Shown: positions 54,018-64,000 of the stretch, one piece after another
Position numbering within the stretch: the first letter of the stretch is position 1
Layout: each line of letters starts with the position of its first letter
Source: Flaccisagitta enflata
Taxonomy: Eukaryota > Chaetognatha > Sagittoidea > Aphragmophora
Reading direction: 5' to 3'
NCBI GenBank assembly: GCA_965153355.1
Contig: OZ231127.1
Location: 56,110,001-56,174,000 of the forward strand
DNA: 64,000 bases
Program-made: the position numbers and the translations under genes
The notes under the pieces: model-generated
Database searches by the model: none
What the model was told of the DNA's origin: nothing
What the model saw: the letters and a program-made list of their open reading frames with translations, nothing else

Positions 54018-55940
54018 ATGACGGGGAAGGAATATACAAAGAATGAGACGAACTGGAAAGATGGGCATTTGTATTATAAAACTTCTCTGTTTCTTTTGAT
54101 ACCCATACAGGACTCACCAACGGCGCGGGGGGGAGTCGACGAACCGATGGAGAAAAGGACCAAGAAGAGAGGAGATCGACGAGGGGCGCGGAAGACCGAA
54201 GAAACCCCCCCGGCGACGGTGGGTCCGGAAACACGCTCGACGACGAAGAAGGTGCACACGGATAGAGGAAGACAGAAGGAGGTGGCATCCATGAGGACGG
54301 GAGACCCATCACCAGGAAGGGGAAGAAGCCAATCGACTGACGACGATAACGAGGGGAAGAAGACAGGAACGGCGAGGAAAAGCGTCAGAGTAAAGCTAGA
54401 GGGAGGACCGAGGAGGCTGGTGAAGCTGCCAGTGGAGGAGAAGGAGGGAAGGAGGACGAGTACGCCCAAGACAACAGAAGGAGGATTTGACTTCAAGGAG
54501 GAGGGAGACTCACCGCTTCCCTCCCCGGTTTCAATCGCTACGAAATCAATGACGTCGGGGAACGATGAGGCGGACGACGAAGAATCGGCGGAAGAAGAAG
54601 AGAGGAAACCGATTAAAGAGGAGGAAGAAGAGGACGACGAGGAAGGAGCGGCAAAGAAACAGCCGATTAAAAGGGAAGAGAAGGAGGACGATGAGGAGAC
54701 AGAGAAGAAAGAAACGGACAGCAGCAAGGGGACAGCACCGTATACACCATCCGAGTCGACGACGAACACGGCGGAAGCCTCGGAATCGCCAACAAACACG
54801 GAGGAAGCCTCGGCCGCAATGTCATGCGAAGTGGAGTCGACACAGCCGTCAACGGTTTCAGAAACGGCAACGATAGACTCTATCATTTCCGACCCGGCAG
54901 TGAAAGAAGAAGAAGGGGGAAAGGATGAAGTCAGCGACGACCGTTCTTCAAAGAAGGCGTCGGCGGCGGAAGAGGCGGTGGACGAAGAGGAAGAGGAGGA
55001 GGATAGCGACGACCGTTCTCCAAAGAAGGCGTCGACAACGGAAGAGGCGGTCAACCCTCCGCAACTAAAAAAGGAACCGGAGGGAGAAGAAAAGGAAAAC
55101 AAAGAGAGAATCAAACGGAAACGGGAAGAAAGACAAGAAAAGGAGAACCGCAACCGGATAGCAATGGCAAGGAGAGAATCAGGAAAAGCGATGGTAGGAA
55201 TGAAGAGGTTTGTGAAGGGGATAGCAGAATCGTCCAAAGGAGAAGAGGAGGGACGCAACACGGAGAATGAAGAAGGGAGAGCACCCACGGGAGAAGGAAG
55301 AGGGTGCGACAGCGGTCTAGGGATGGTGGCGCTGGCGGCAACGTCAATGGAAGAGTCTGAAGAGGAGGAAGAGTTACACGGAAACTTCAACCACCTGATG
55401 GACCGGCTGGAGAAAGACATGGAAGACTTGGCAAAGGTGCCGGAGATGAACGAGGAGGTGGCAGCAAAATTGGAGCGGAGAGTTGAAGAATGGAACGAAT
55501 GCAAGGCAGCAGTGGAACAGTGGGCGGGAGAAATGGAGAGCTTGGAGCTCCCAGAGAGGAAAAGAGCGACGACAGAACTACGGAAGTATATGACAGCGAT
55601 GAAGGCGGGCGCGGGAGCAGCACATGCAGCAATGGAAAGGCACGACCAATTCGTTAAAACGGCGATAGAGGAGATCAAGCAGACGTGGAGTCGGGAAAGA
55701 AGACGCCAAATGGAGGACATGAGACATACGGCGGGGATGATGATAGAGGCGAGGGTGACTTCGGCGGCACTCATAGCCGAGCCGGAGATAATGAAACAAC
55801 TCAGCGAATCCAAAAGGGAAGGAGGAAGCGGAGGAAAACGGAACAACGCGGAGGGGGAACAACAGGAGGAAGAAGCTGAGAAGGGAGAAGGCCGAGCCCA
55901 ACGAAGCACGGACGAGGAAGAATCGGAAGACGACGACTGA
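54018..55940 (+). CDS. LINE ORF3, highly charged protein downstream of RT
   Basis: 640 residues from an ATG one base after the ORF2 stop (TGAGATGA). Parts in order: a short hydrophobic stretch near residue 23-33 (YYKTSLFLLIPI), a basic Arg/Lys/Thr-rich part, long Glu/Asp/Ser-rich tracts with two similar SDDRSSKKAS and SDDRSPKKAS units, a Glu/Lys/Arg helix, then a better-ordered helical part (HLMDRLEKDMEDLAKVPEM onward, with WNECKAAVEQWAGEM), and an acidic end. No known domain. T-poor composition makes long open frames likely on both strands, so openness alone is weak evidence; the ordered C-terminal helix supports a real protein. A T-rich acceptor-like site (ACCCATACAG at 54101-54110) could let it be reached by splicing. 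Confidence 0.6.
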   Translation: MTGKEYTKNETNWKDGHLYYKTSLFLLIPIQDSPTARGGVDEPMEKRTKKRGDRRGARKTEETPPATVGPETRSTTKKVHTDRGRQKEVASMRTGDPSPGRGRSQSTDDDNEGKKTGTARKSVRVKLEGGPRRLVKLPVEEKEGRRTSTPKTTEGGFDFKEEGDSPLPSPVSIATKSMTSGNDEADDEESAEEEERKPIKEEEEEDDEEGAAKKQPIKREEKEDDEETEKKETDSSKGTAPYTPSESTTNTAEASESPTNTEEASAAMSCEVESTQPSTVSETATIDSIISDPAVKEEEGGKDEVSDDRSSKKASAAEEAVDEEEEEEDSDDRSPKKASTTEEAVNPPQLKKEPEGEEKENKERIKRKREERQEKENRNRIAMARRESGKAMVGMKRFVKGIAESSKGEEEGRNTENEEGRAPTGEGRGCDSGLGMVALAATSMEESEEEEELHGNFNHLMDRLEKDMEDLAKVPEMNEEVAAKLERRVEEWNECKAAVEQWAGEMESLELPERKRATTELRKYMTAMKAGAGAAHAAMERHDQFVKTAIEEIKQTWSRERRRQMEDMRHTAGMMIEARVTSAALIAEPEIMKQLSESKREGGSGGKRNNAEGEQQEEEAEKGEGRAQRSTDEEESEDDD

Positions 55941-56357
55941 AGAGAGGAAGAAAGACGAGGACGAAGGGGACAATAAAAGCAAGAAGCGAAATATAGTGTT
56001 GGGAGAAAACCAACAACCGGGGAGAAAAAAAACTCTGGGGAAATCAAAGGGGGTCGGGAAAGAAGCCGACGAACAAATTGGAAGAAGACCTTGTTTAGTT
56101 TCCGATGAACTTGACCAGATTATGGAGATATAGTGTATAGTGAATTAGTTGTAGAAACGAGTGTTGTGTTATTTCATGTTTTGTTATTACTAAAAGGCAA
56201 TAGGCCATCGCTGTTTAGCGATATCTTTTTTTCTTTTGAGGCGAGGCCCGGGCGCTTTGAGAGGAAGGGAAGAGGGAAGGGATTGTAGGCGGGCCTCGCT
56301 ATAGTCGTACTATATTGACTCGCGAAAATAGATGTAAATGTTTCCTCAAAAAAAATG

Positions 56358-56361
<4 letters not shown>
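55941..56361 (+). other. LINE 3' region
   Basis: AATAAA at 55972-55977 lies well before the end. A stem 'ggcgaggcccgggcgc' and 'ggcgggcctcgc' (56239-56300) can pair. It ends with an A8 run between two TGTTTCCTC words. Confidence 0.6.

Positions 56362-56398
<37 letters not shown>
56362..56398. repeat. (CT)n microsatellite, 3' flank of LINE
   Basis: CT run, then a TA run at 56415-56432. Confidence 0.95.
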
Positions 56399-56400
<2 letters not shown>

Positions 56401-56585
56401 GCTGGATACTGAGATATATATATATATATATATAATCACTAAAAAAGGGCCTGTATATATTGATGATATAGGACATGAAATAAGAAAACATAAAAACATT
56501 TTCTTAGTCACGAGCAGCGACGAAGATCGTGCATGTTTCGAAAAACAGAAAAGAAAAACAACAGAGACAACACACAACAGAAGAA

Positions 56586-56667
56586 ACCACCACCACCACC
56601 ACCACCACCACCACCACCACCACCACCACCACCACCACCACCACCACCACCACCACCACCACCACCA
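56586..56667. repeat. (CAC)n microsatellite
   Basis: About 27 CAC units. The reading frames through it are artefacts. Confidence 0.96.
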
Positions 56668-56699
56668 CAACAACAACTGAAAACTCTCTAGATGACACT

Positions 56700-57240
56700 T
56701 TTACAACTGAGCTAATAGTGACAGTCCCATTCGTCGAATTTTTATGTCGCCTTTGCATTCTGCTTTTCCATGCCCGAGGGCTATATCCGGAGCCAGAACG
56801 CGGTAACATTTGACGCACGGGATCACACGTGCGCGTTTTCATACCGCCGCGCCGGGCTCACGTTACGCGCGCGGTTATTATCGAGACCCAAGCCCGTCCT
56901 AAGCTCACGTGTTTCCACGCCACCGCGCCATCCTGCCACCGCGCACCTCCGCGCATCACCGCCACAGCCACCGCTTCAGTAACCGCCACCTCCCCACTCC
57001 GTAACCGTCGGTCGTTTATTCGGTCGTTGCAACTGTCTCCACTAGTGGTAGTATACATATCGTCTAAGCCTGGTAGCCTTCATGGCGTTTTCATTGCATC
57101 TTTCAGGCAAATGCCAATCGCATAAACCGTTCACGTGCTTCCACTGGCATTTCCTGAACCAACGGCGACGACGACCGGCACGCAGACGAAACGGCAGCTA
57201 CAATTACAGGCATGAGGATGAGTGTTGATGGGTGAGGAGC
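56700..57240. other. CpG- and CGC-rich stretch, unassigned
   Basis: Richer in CpG than its surroundings (for example 'ttacgcgcgcggttattatcg', shortened). It could be a regulatory region or a diverged CGC repeat. No exon with splice sites found. Confidence 0.3.
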
Positions 57241-57775
57241 GAGGATTTTTTTTTTTCGTGAGTCCATGATAATTGATATACTCATGCTCATTTTTTCCAG
57301 CCTTTGAAATCTTAAAAAAATAAGGAAAAACGCAAAATTTTTCTCTTATCTGTTGTTTTTAGTTAAAAATTGATTTTTCATCATGTTCCCATTAGAATTT
57401 CAAAATTGAATTTTACTTTGTAGGCGTACTTTTTATGGAGAATATGCATCTGCAATCAGATTTTAAAAATTCTCATTTTGAGATTTGATTTTCCTATACT
57501 TGTCGCAATTTTGGACACTCGAGAACCGAGCCAAGAATTTCGAAAATAGCTTTTTTCCGCGTACCACATGATGGCAAAAATCTCGGGAAAAAATGGGTAG
57601 TAGTAATGTTTTATATTCATAAAATATAAAAGCAACAAGGGCACAAAACCTCGCAGATTACCAGGTTAAAAATATTGCAACATGGGCAAGAAATCGCCTG
57701 ATACAGATCGTCGGTTATGCACACTTTAAAAGATGACAACAAATATCTAAACAATGATCAAATAAATATGAAGCG
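57241..57775. other. no feature seen
   Basis: AT-rich; nothing recognised. Confidence 0.4.
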
Positions 57776-58138
57776 TCAACGCGCAATAAGCGGAGGTGGA
57801 TCTATCCATGCCGGTTCTTTACGGGCAGCAAAAATACTTAAGGACGCGAGCAATGCAGCCTTAGAACCATTTTTTATCAATAAGTTAGTAACCGTTTTAG
57901 CATCACCACAGCATCTATAAGCAAAGGCTTTAAGGCGGGCACGGTTTTGAGCTGTAACCTGGCCACGGGCAGATATCTCGACAGAAAAGGTAAAAACTTT
58001 AAACGTGTTTGATAAATCAGCCGAGAGAGATGCGTATTTCTCTTCTTTGTAAGCATGACTACGTTCAATGTTTTTGTCCCAAGGACATGTTAGTTCGAAA
58101 ATGATTGCCGTACGCGAGGACTCATTGACAATAATTGG
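57776..58138 (-). pseudogene. fragment of a non-LTR retrotransposon C-terminal restriction-like endonuclease region
   Basis: On the - strand one frame stays open for 120 codons from about 58138 to the stop at 57776. It contains IIFELTCPWDKNIERSHAYK, EEKYASL, FSVEISARGQ and AALLASLSIF. The words 'ELT.PW..NIE..H..K..KY' followed by 'VE...RG' are typical of the region after the RT in restriction-like-endonuclease LINEs, from my knowledge of such proteins. The RT itself is not present upstream (58139 onward), so this is a stranded 3' piece. There is no ATG near its start. Other open frames here are shadows. Confidence 0.68.
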
Positions 58139-58469
58139 GAAAAAAATCGAAAAACGTTTTTCGATTTTTTGAGTCCAGGGTTAGGAATTAATGTTTCCCT
58201 TTTTCGCTTGAGCCAATTTGGGGAAATAGGGTCAGAATTAGGCTCGCCCGAGGCTGGGGTTGAAATTGGTACAGGGTGAAAGAGGGCACTTTTTTACACC
58301 TTCTGGAAAAAAGCAGGGCACTGTGGGACCAATACTTTAGGCGCTATGAATTTTTTAATCTTTTTTTATTTTTTCACATTTTCCGCATTTTTCTTAAAGA
58401 TCTATATTTTTCATTGATCTCAATTTTTGGCCCTAAGTAACAATAAAAATGAGTTCAGCAGAGGGCATA
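58139..58469. other. no gene; short palindrome
   Basis: AAAAATCGAAAAACG-TTTTTCGATTTTT at about 58142-58171 is a near-perfect hairpin. The rest is unrecognised. Confidence 0.5.
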
Positions 58470-58563
58470 GGGAGGGTGAGGGAGGGAGGGAGAGAGGGAG
58501 AGCGTGAGAGGGAGAGGGGAAAGAAGGAGGGATAGGGAGAGGGAGGGAAAGAGGGAGAGGGAG
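58470..58563. repeat. GGGAGA purine tract
   Basis: Imperfect GAGGGAGA units, matched by a longer one after the palindrome. Confidence 0.9.
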
Positions 58564-58565
58564 GC

Positions 58566-59166
58566 ACCATCCGTTCAAACTACCGCCAGGTGGTTTTCAG
58601 TATTACTCTGGATTTTCTGATTGTTTACACTCAATATGGACCTCCTGAACAAGAATCCAGCTTCAAAAAAATCTTTCTTGTGGCGCCTTATGAAAAAAAT
58701 CCAAAATTGATTGTTTTTTCTCTTATTTTGAAGTCAGAATTTTTAGGGTTGTTAGAAGATCTTTTTAGATAGCATATCTGAATTCCTGATAAAATTTCCT
58801 TTCATTTGATAGGTCGCACTATATGTTTTTGAAAAGAAATAAATTTTTTAATTTCTAAGCCACCGTTACAAAAAGTAACGGTGGCTAAAAATTGAAAATT
58901 TGATCTCTTTGAAAAAATATATAGTATGACTATCAACGAAAAGAAATTTCATCAAAATTCAAATACTATCTAAAGAATTTTCTAACAATATCTAGAGTCT
59001 GGGTGCAATATATTATGAAAAATTATCAATTTTGGATTTTTTTCAAAAAGCGCCACAAGAAAGATTTCTTTGAAGCTGGATCCTAGTTCAGGAAGTCCAT
59101 CCTGAGTAAATTCAAGCGGAAAATTCAGAGTAATACTAAAAACCGCCTGGTAATTTAATGGATGGT
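58566..59166. repeat. 600-bp near-palindrome
   Basis: Two arms of about 295-300 bp are reverse complements with scattered changes, meeting at CCACCGTTAC-aaaaa-GTAACGGTGG (58860-58884). Outer ends are 'accatccgttcaaactaccg' and its inverse. GGGAGA tracts flank both sides. No open frame. Confidence 0.92.
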
Positions 59167-59495
59167 GGAGAGAAGAAGGAGGGAGAGGAGGAGGGAGAGG
59201 AAGGAGGTAGGAAGGGAGAGAGGAGGGAGAGAGGAGGGAAGAAGAGGATGGAAGAGGGAGGAAGGGAGAAAGGAAGAGAGGAGGGAGGGGAGAGAGGGAG
59301 GACAGAGAGAAAGGAGAGAGAGAAAGAGAGAGAGAGGAAGAAAGTGAGAGGAGGAAAGAGAGGAGATGGAGAGAGGAAGGAGGGTGAGGGGGAGGGAGGG
59401 AGAGAGGAGGAAGAGGGAGGAGGAGAGGGACAGAAGGAGAGAGAGAGAGAGAGGGAGGAGAGAGGGAGGAGGAGATGGAGGAGAGGAAGGAGGGT

Positions 59496-59533
<38 letters not shown>
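59167..59533. repeat. GGGAGA / (GA)n purine tract
   Basis: Long purine-only stretch of GAGG, GGAG and GA units. Frames on both strands are artefacts. Confidence 0.93.
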
Positions 59534-59589
59534 ACAGGAGTGACAGCCACAGAGAGAGAAACAGCGACAGAGACACAGCAAAAACAGAC

Positions 59590-59624
59590 ACAAACAACAC
59601 ACACATGCACACACACGCACACGC

Positions 59625-59666
<42 letters not shown>
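59590..59666. repeat. (CA)n microsatellite
   Basis: CA run with CGCA interruptions. Confidence 0.95.
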
Positions 59667-59670
<4 letters not shown>

Positions 59671-59675
59671 CAGCC

Positions 59676-59718
59676 CTTACGATTTTTTTCCGGTCGGCGA
59701 GAGCCGCCTTTACTGGTA
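59676..59718 (+). repeat. short conserved block with GGC-gaga-GCC stem
   Basis: Second copy of the block at 41488-41529. Confidence 0.7.
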
Positions 59719-59834
59719 ATAATAAGAAGAATTTGCTCTAGTTGTAACATTTTTTTCCACCTACGGACTTAGCACTGAGGATATTCATACGACAATATAA
59801 CTGAATGAATGAATATTACGTTTTTAAGGAATAG

Positions 59835-61707
59835 GACAGGGGTTCGGACACAGATTTTGGCAGATCCTTCTTGTTAACGGCACTTTGGCTCAAAATCAAT
59901 GTAGTATTAATGTTCTGCCTTCAAAAGTCGCATTGGGTATCAGGAAATTGTGACCGCCACCCCCCCCCCACCCCCCCTCAGAAGGTGGTGACCTTTAAAG
60001 ATTAAGCAATTCGCCTTCTTTTGCTAATAGATTCTAAATGGATCATCAAAAAGCCTGGTGATGGTCTCATTTGAAAGGTATTTACGTGGAGAACATGAAA
60101 GATTACTGATATGAAAGAGGGGTCCCAGGGAGCCTAAGGACCCCTAAAGTGATTGAAGGGCCCCTGAAGCATCAAATACATGATAATGTGCAATGATTTG
60201 TTAAAAAAACTAGGTAATAGTGTCATTTCTTGTTTCTACCCATAGAATATGAAAAATTACTGATATGGAAGAGGGGGCTCAAAGGGCCCCTAAAGAACAA
60301 GAGGTTAAAGGGCCCAGAAGGATCTATAACCATGAAAATGTAGAGTGGACTCTTTGATAAATCTGATTGTGGTGTTTTGGAAGGTATCTACATGGAGAAC
60401 ATGAAATATTATTGACATGGATGATGAAGTCCCTAGGTAGCCATAGGGCCCCCAAAGGATTGAAGAGGAACCAAAAGGATCTAAATTCTTGAAAATTTAA
60501 AATGAATTGTTCAAAAAATCTGGAAGTGGTCTCATTTAGAAGGTATTTACATAAAAAACATAAAATATTACTGATGGAAAATTTGGTTCCCAGGGCCCCT
60601 AAAGAGCTAAGAAGGAATAAAAGAGGCTAATCCAAAATCATGAAAATCTTGAATTGTCATATTTTTCTCTAAAAGACAGACCAAAATAAACAAACATAGG
60701 TATACAGATAGAGAGACGGACAAAAAGACAGACAGACAAATGGGTGGATAAACCAAGAGAGTGAGAGTGCAGAGTGTGGAGTTCAGTTGAGTTTAGCTGG
60801 GCAATCAGTTATGGATGTCAACTCCTATGAGATTGAATTAGGAAAATCTTGACACATTTGTCTTTTTGTGTGTCTGTCTTTGTGTGTCTGTCTGTCTGTA
60901 TACCTATCTATTTGTTTATTTGGTCTGTCTTTTAGAGAAAACTATGACAATTCAAGATTTTCATGATTTTGGATTCATTGGGGCCCTCTTTTACTCCTTA
61001 GCGGCTCCTTAGGCAGTAATCGTTTTATGTTTTTTATGTAAATACCTTCTAAATGAGACCACTTCCAGATTTTTGAACAATTCATTTTAAATTTTCAAGA
61101 CTTTAGATCCGCGGAGTCCTCTTCAATCCCTTTGGAGGCCCTAAGCGGCCACCTAGGGACCATCATCCATGTGTGTGCATTTTGTTCTCCATATTGTCTT
61201 CTAAAAACTACCACAATCAGATTTATCAAAAGTCAGTCTATTTCATGATTGCTAGATCTTCAGAGGCCACTTTAACCTCTTTGGGGTTCTTTAGAGGCCT
61301 TGGAAGCACTCTTCCATATCAGTAATTTTATATTCTATGGTAGAAATGTTTTAAATGACACCATGACCTAGTTTTTTTTACAAATCATTGCACATTTTCA
61401 TGTATTGGATGCCTTAGGGCCCCTTCAATCACTTTAAAGGCCTCAAAGGCCCCCCTAGGGGCCCCTCTTTCATATCAGTAATCTTTCATATTCTCACGTA
61501 AATACCTTTCAAATAAGACCATCACCAAAACACAGCTGATTCATTAAATTATTAGCAAAAGACATAGGTAGCAATCTTAAGTCACACCCCTTAGAGAGTT
61601 GGCAGTCACAAGACCTGATACAATCGACTGAAGGCATTAGGCTGTCTTACTACATTGATTTTGGCAAAGCAATTAACAAAGGATCTGCCAAAGTGTCAAG
61701 GCCTGTC
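59835..61707. repeat. 1.87-kb long inverted repeat
   Basis: Left arm from 59835 (GACAGG) to about 60745 and right arm from about 60853 to 61707 (CCTGTC) are inverted copies, loop about 108 bp. Each arm consists of about four imperfect ~115-bp units carrying 'attactgatatg' and 'agggcccctaaag'. Arm lengths differ slightly (about 910 and 855 bp). No open frame of note. Transcription would give a long hairpin RNA. Confidence 0.9.
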
Positions 61708-61735
61708 TAGAAGTTCATTATATTTTCGGAGAGTC

Positions 61736-61738
<3 letters not shown>

Positions 61739-61823
<85 letters not shown>
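61739..61823. repeat. (CT)n microsatellite
   Basis: CT run ending in 'ctattctctag', an acceptor-like word. The frame after it is open for about 70 codons, but no donor or similarity supports an exon. Confidence 0.93.
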
Positions 61824-61824
<1 letters not shown>

Positions 61825-62067
61825 TCTCTAGTAATACAACTGTGAATAATATGTTTTTAAGTTTAGATTGCAAGATGGACATAGAAATGACACAACAGAT
61901 TTCTGGCACCGCTATGTTTAAACTAGGAGAACTCCCACTTTTTCTGCAGTTTCTAGTAGTTCAACCCATGCATAACCCATGGCAAAAAACAGCAAAATCA
62001 TTCTTGGGGCAGATTTTTCATAATTTCCATTTTTTCTAGGTGGTTAGTACAGGTCCTTAAATTTTCC

Positions 62068-62450
62068 TTTTTTTGAACCCTTCCATTGTTTTGCTCGTAA
62101 CTTTTGAACAAATTGAGCTAGAAATGCCAGATTGGACCCATTTTAAAACCCTCTTCAAGATCTTTCCAACACCAATTTTTTGCAAATCCGTTGAAAATCA
62201 ACCTAGTTATAAGCTGTCAAACATGAGCTTATTCTGAATTTTGGGCGATTTTCCAGATCAGTATCTATTACCTTCTTTTCAAATTTCCGATTTTGCTCAT
62301 AGCTTTTGAATGGATAAATAGAAATACCAGATTGGTCCCATTTTAAAGATCTTTTCAATATCTTTAAAACCGTCACCAATTTCATGTCAATCCCTTGAAT
62401 AACAACCAACTTATGGGCTGTCAAACACAGACATTTTCATGAGAATTTCG
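62068..62450. repeat. tandem duplication, about 190-bp unit
   Basis: Two diverged copies: each has 'tttgctc(g/a)ta', 'cttttgaa', 'ccagattgg', 'cccattttaaa', and 'gctgtcaaaca'. Copy 2 starts near 62262. Confidence 0.8.
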
Positions 62451-62494
62451 GAGGATTTTCCTATCATCTTTTCATCCTGTTTTATGATCAATCT

Positions 62495-62575
62495 CTTTTA
62501 GAGTTGTGTCTGTGGCCCAGTATGTTGGTTGTTCAATAGTTAGTCTGCCTACCTATCAGTCCATCTATAAGGAGA
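62495..62575 (+). repeat. HPE fragment, decayed 5' end
   Basis: 'tcttttagagttgtgtctgt' and 'cctacctatcagtccatcta' recall the HPE tract. Weak. Confidence 0.3.
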
Positions 62576-62659
62576 TAGTAAAAAACTTGCAAAATATGAG
62601 CAATGTCCAATAAAAAAGATGGGAATTACCCTTGGGCAATAAACCTATACTTCATATAA

Positions 62660-63560
62660 GTTTTGGGTTCCTCAAGTGTAGTCAGCCCTTAAAAGTAAGT
62701 TTGGAGAAACAGGTAAGCAGTCCTATAGGGGACAAAGTATTGTAAAGCACAAAGGGACTTTTGTTTGTCCATCCAATCATCCCAGGCCCACTTATGAGGA
62801 CTAATCTGAGGCTTGGGATATTTAACTGGAAGACTGGTAGCACTGATTCAATGCAGTGACAATTAATTTAGGGTTAAAGGGCAGGTTAGGTAGAAAAACC
62901 CTGGAAAGATTATGTTGGGATGGATTTGAAAATTGAAAGGCCAGTTTGCGGTCTGAGAGAGCCAGTTTGAGGCCTGAAGAGAAATAGGGGGCAATTTTAC
63001 AGGCTGAGTGGGCTGTTTTGAGACCTGTGGGGGCTGGTAAGGCTGGCATGGGCTGATTTGAGGCCTGCAAGGGCAGATTTGAGCTTTGGAAAGGCCCTAA
63101 AGGTGATGAAATCTTGTAGAATACAAGGGTTTGAAGGCTTCTTATGGCTATTTGTAAGTCTCATGAGGAAGATTTGAGGCCAGAGTGAACCTAATATAAG
63201 ACCTGAATAGGCTAAATTGTGGGCTGGGAGGCTAATCTAAGGCCAGAAAGTTTCAAAAGCTTCAGATGGTTGGCAGTGCCTATTGCCCCAAAGCTGATGA
63301 TTGAGTCATGAGATGGTGGGAAGGGCAGGGACTCCAAATAGACTGCTGATCTATGTTTGGGTTCATAGAAGATGATAGGGTTGAGATGAAGGCTTTTGGG
63401 TAAGAATCCGAGCCAACAAATTTCACAATTGTGCAAAGCAGGGCAATGGAATTGCTTACTACGAATTGTCCATGGCCGACTGATAAAACCCCCAATTTGT
63501 TACAGTGAGTATAAATTCTGGCTGTTGTTCCCTAAAAAAATGCTTTTATTTGGGGCAGCG
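62660..63560. repeat. FBE-like degenerate units
   Basis: 'gggctgatttgaggcctgca' style units between 62930 and 63250, with 'gatgaaatcttgtagaatac' near 63097 resembling an FBE arm. The ends are unclear. Confidence 0.5.
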
Positions 63561-63737
63561 GCAAAAAAGAAATCAGGGACTTTTATTCTGTTGTTCGTTT
63601 GTTTGTTCATTCATTTGTTCGTTCATTTGTACATTTGTGCATGCATTTGTTTGTATATGCGTCCCACCTTCCCCCCGCTATTTCTTTTCTGTCAATTTCC
63701 CATATTATTCAATAGGAATTCTATATTTTTTCTTTTT

Positions 63738-63910
63738 TTTTTCAATATCCCTGTGAGGTGGTTGGTGGGTGGTTGGTTGGTTTTGATACACAATGATGGT
63801 GTTTTAGGTGGGTAAGGTGGTAGGGTGGATGATTGGTTGGTTTTAGGTGCGTTGGGTTGTTGGTAAGGGGTTGGTTGATTTTGATCTTGGTTGTTGGTTT
63901 TTTAATGGGT
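63738..63910. repeat. GGTTGG-type tract
   Basis: Imperfect GGTGGTTGG units, possibly an HPE-type tract without hairpins. Confidence 0.6.
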
Positions 63911-64000
63911 CTGGGGTAAAAAATGCCTGATTTGGGGTCTGAGAAGCCTGTTTTAGTGTCAGAGAGCCTTGCAAGGGGAGTCAAAAGCCTTATTTGGAGT
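63911..64000. other. FBE-like units at window edge
   Basis: 'cctgatttggggtctgagaa' type units continue to the end of the window. Confidence 0.4.

Noticed and set aside
54074-56047. 657-codon open frame on the - strand opposite LINE ORF3
   Set aside because: It is the shadow of T-poor sense DNA: stops on the - strand need TTA, CTA or TCA on the + strand, which are rare here. The peptide is Ser/Phe/Leu low-complexity.
61737-62039. Possible exon after the (CT)n and CTCTAG at 61834
   Set aside because: No donor, no partner exon, and no recognisable peptide. Only the acceptor-like word is present.

Overview
The window looks like intergenic and intronic DNA from a repeat-rich animal genome. Coding exons are few, have recognisable splice sites, and are separated by kilobases of dispersed repeats, and very long (CT)n/(GA)n and other microsatellites are everywhere. 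There are no operons, no ribosome binding sites and no RNA genes that I can see. An R1/Jockey-type non-LTR retrotransposon and the extreme microsatellite load would suit an arthropod such as a crustacean, but I cannot fix the phylum from this sequence.

Host genes, all on the + strand. A 1.8-kb first coding exon (7760-9550; Gly/Gln/Ser-rich, with a short charged helix) ends in a phase-0 donor. It is compatible with a phase-0 acceptor at 19856, whose polypyrimidine tract is a ~215-bp (CT)n microsatellite. The second exon (19856-20283) encodes a basic stretch and one membrane helix, so the joined product looks like a type II membrane protein with a large cytoplasmic N-terminus. A third exon-like block (45570-46025) has good splice sites but phase 1, so it belongs to another gene or needs a missing exon in between.

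Repeats, 0-48 kb. The dominant feature is about 45 copies or fragments of a short element, called HPE here (hairpin-ended element). In + orientation it reads: T-run, a 5' hairpin, a TATAAG-like word, a variable (GTCC/GTCGG)n tract, a body, a distal complement of the 5' hairpin strand, a 3' hairpin, then TTGTTTT. Seven or more variants carry different hairpin sequences, yet pairing is kept in each, which points to conserved structure. HPEs are interleaved with TA-flanked MITE-like elements (at least five families), with foldback elements (FBE) whose interior is a degenerate ~20-bp repeat, and with minisatellites.

48.3-56.4 kb holds one long non-LTR retrotransposon sitting between two (CT)n tracts. 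Its parts are a gag-like ORF1 with three zinc knuckles, a separate coiled-coil ORF joined to it by an ATGA overlap, an ORF2 with APE-type endonuclease and reverse transcriptase (the endonuclease N-terminus is in another frame), and an unusual highly charged ORF downstream of the RT. 56.4-64 kb holds a decayed fragment of a second kind of non-LTR element (restriction-like endonuclease type, - strand), a 600-bp near-palindrome, a 1.87-kb long inverted repeat, and further tandem and foldback repeats.
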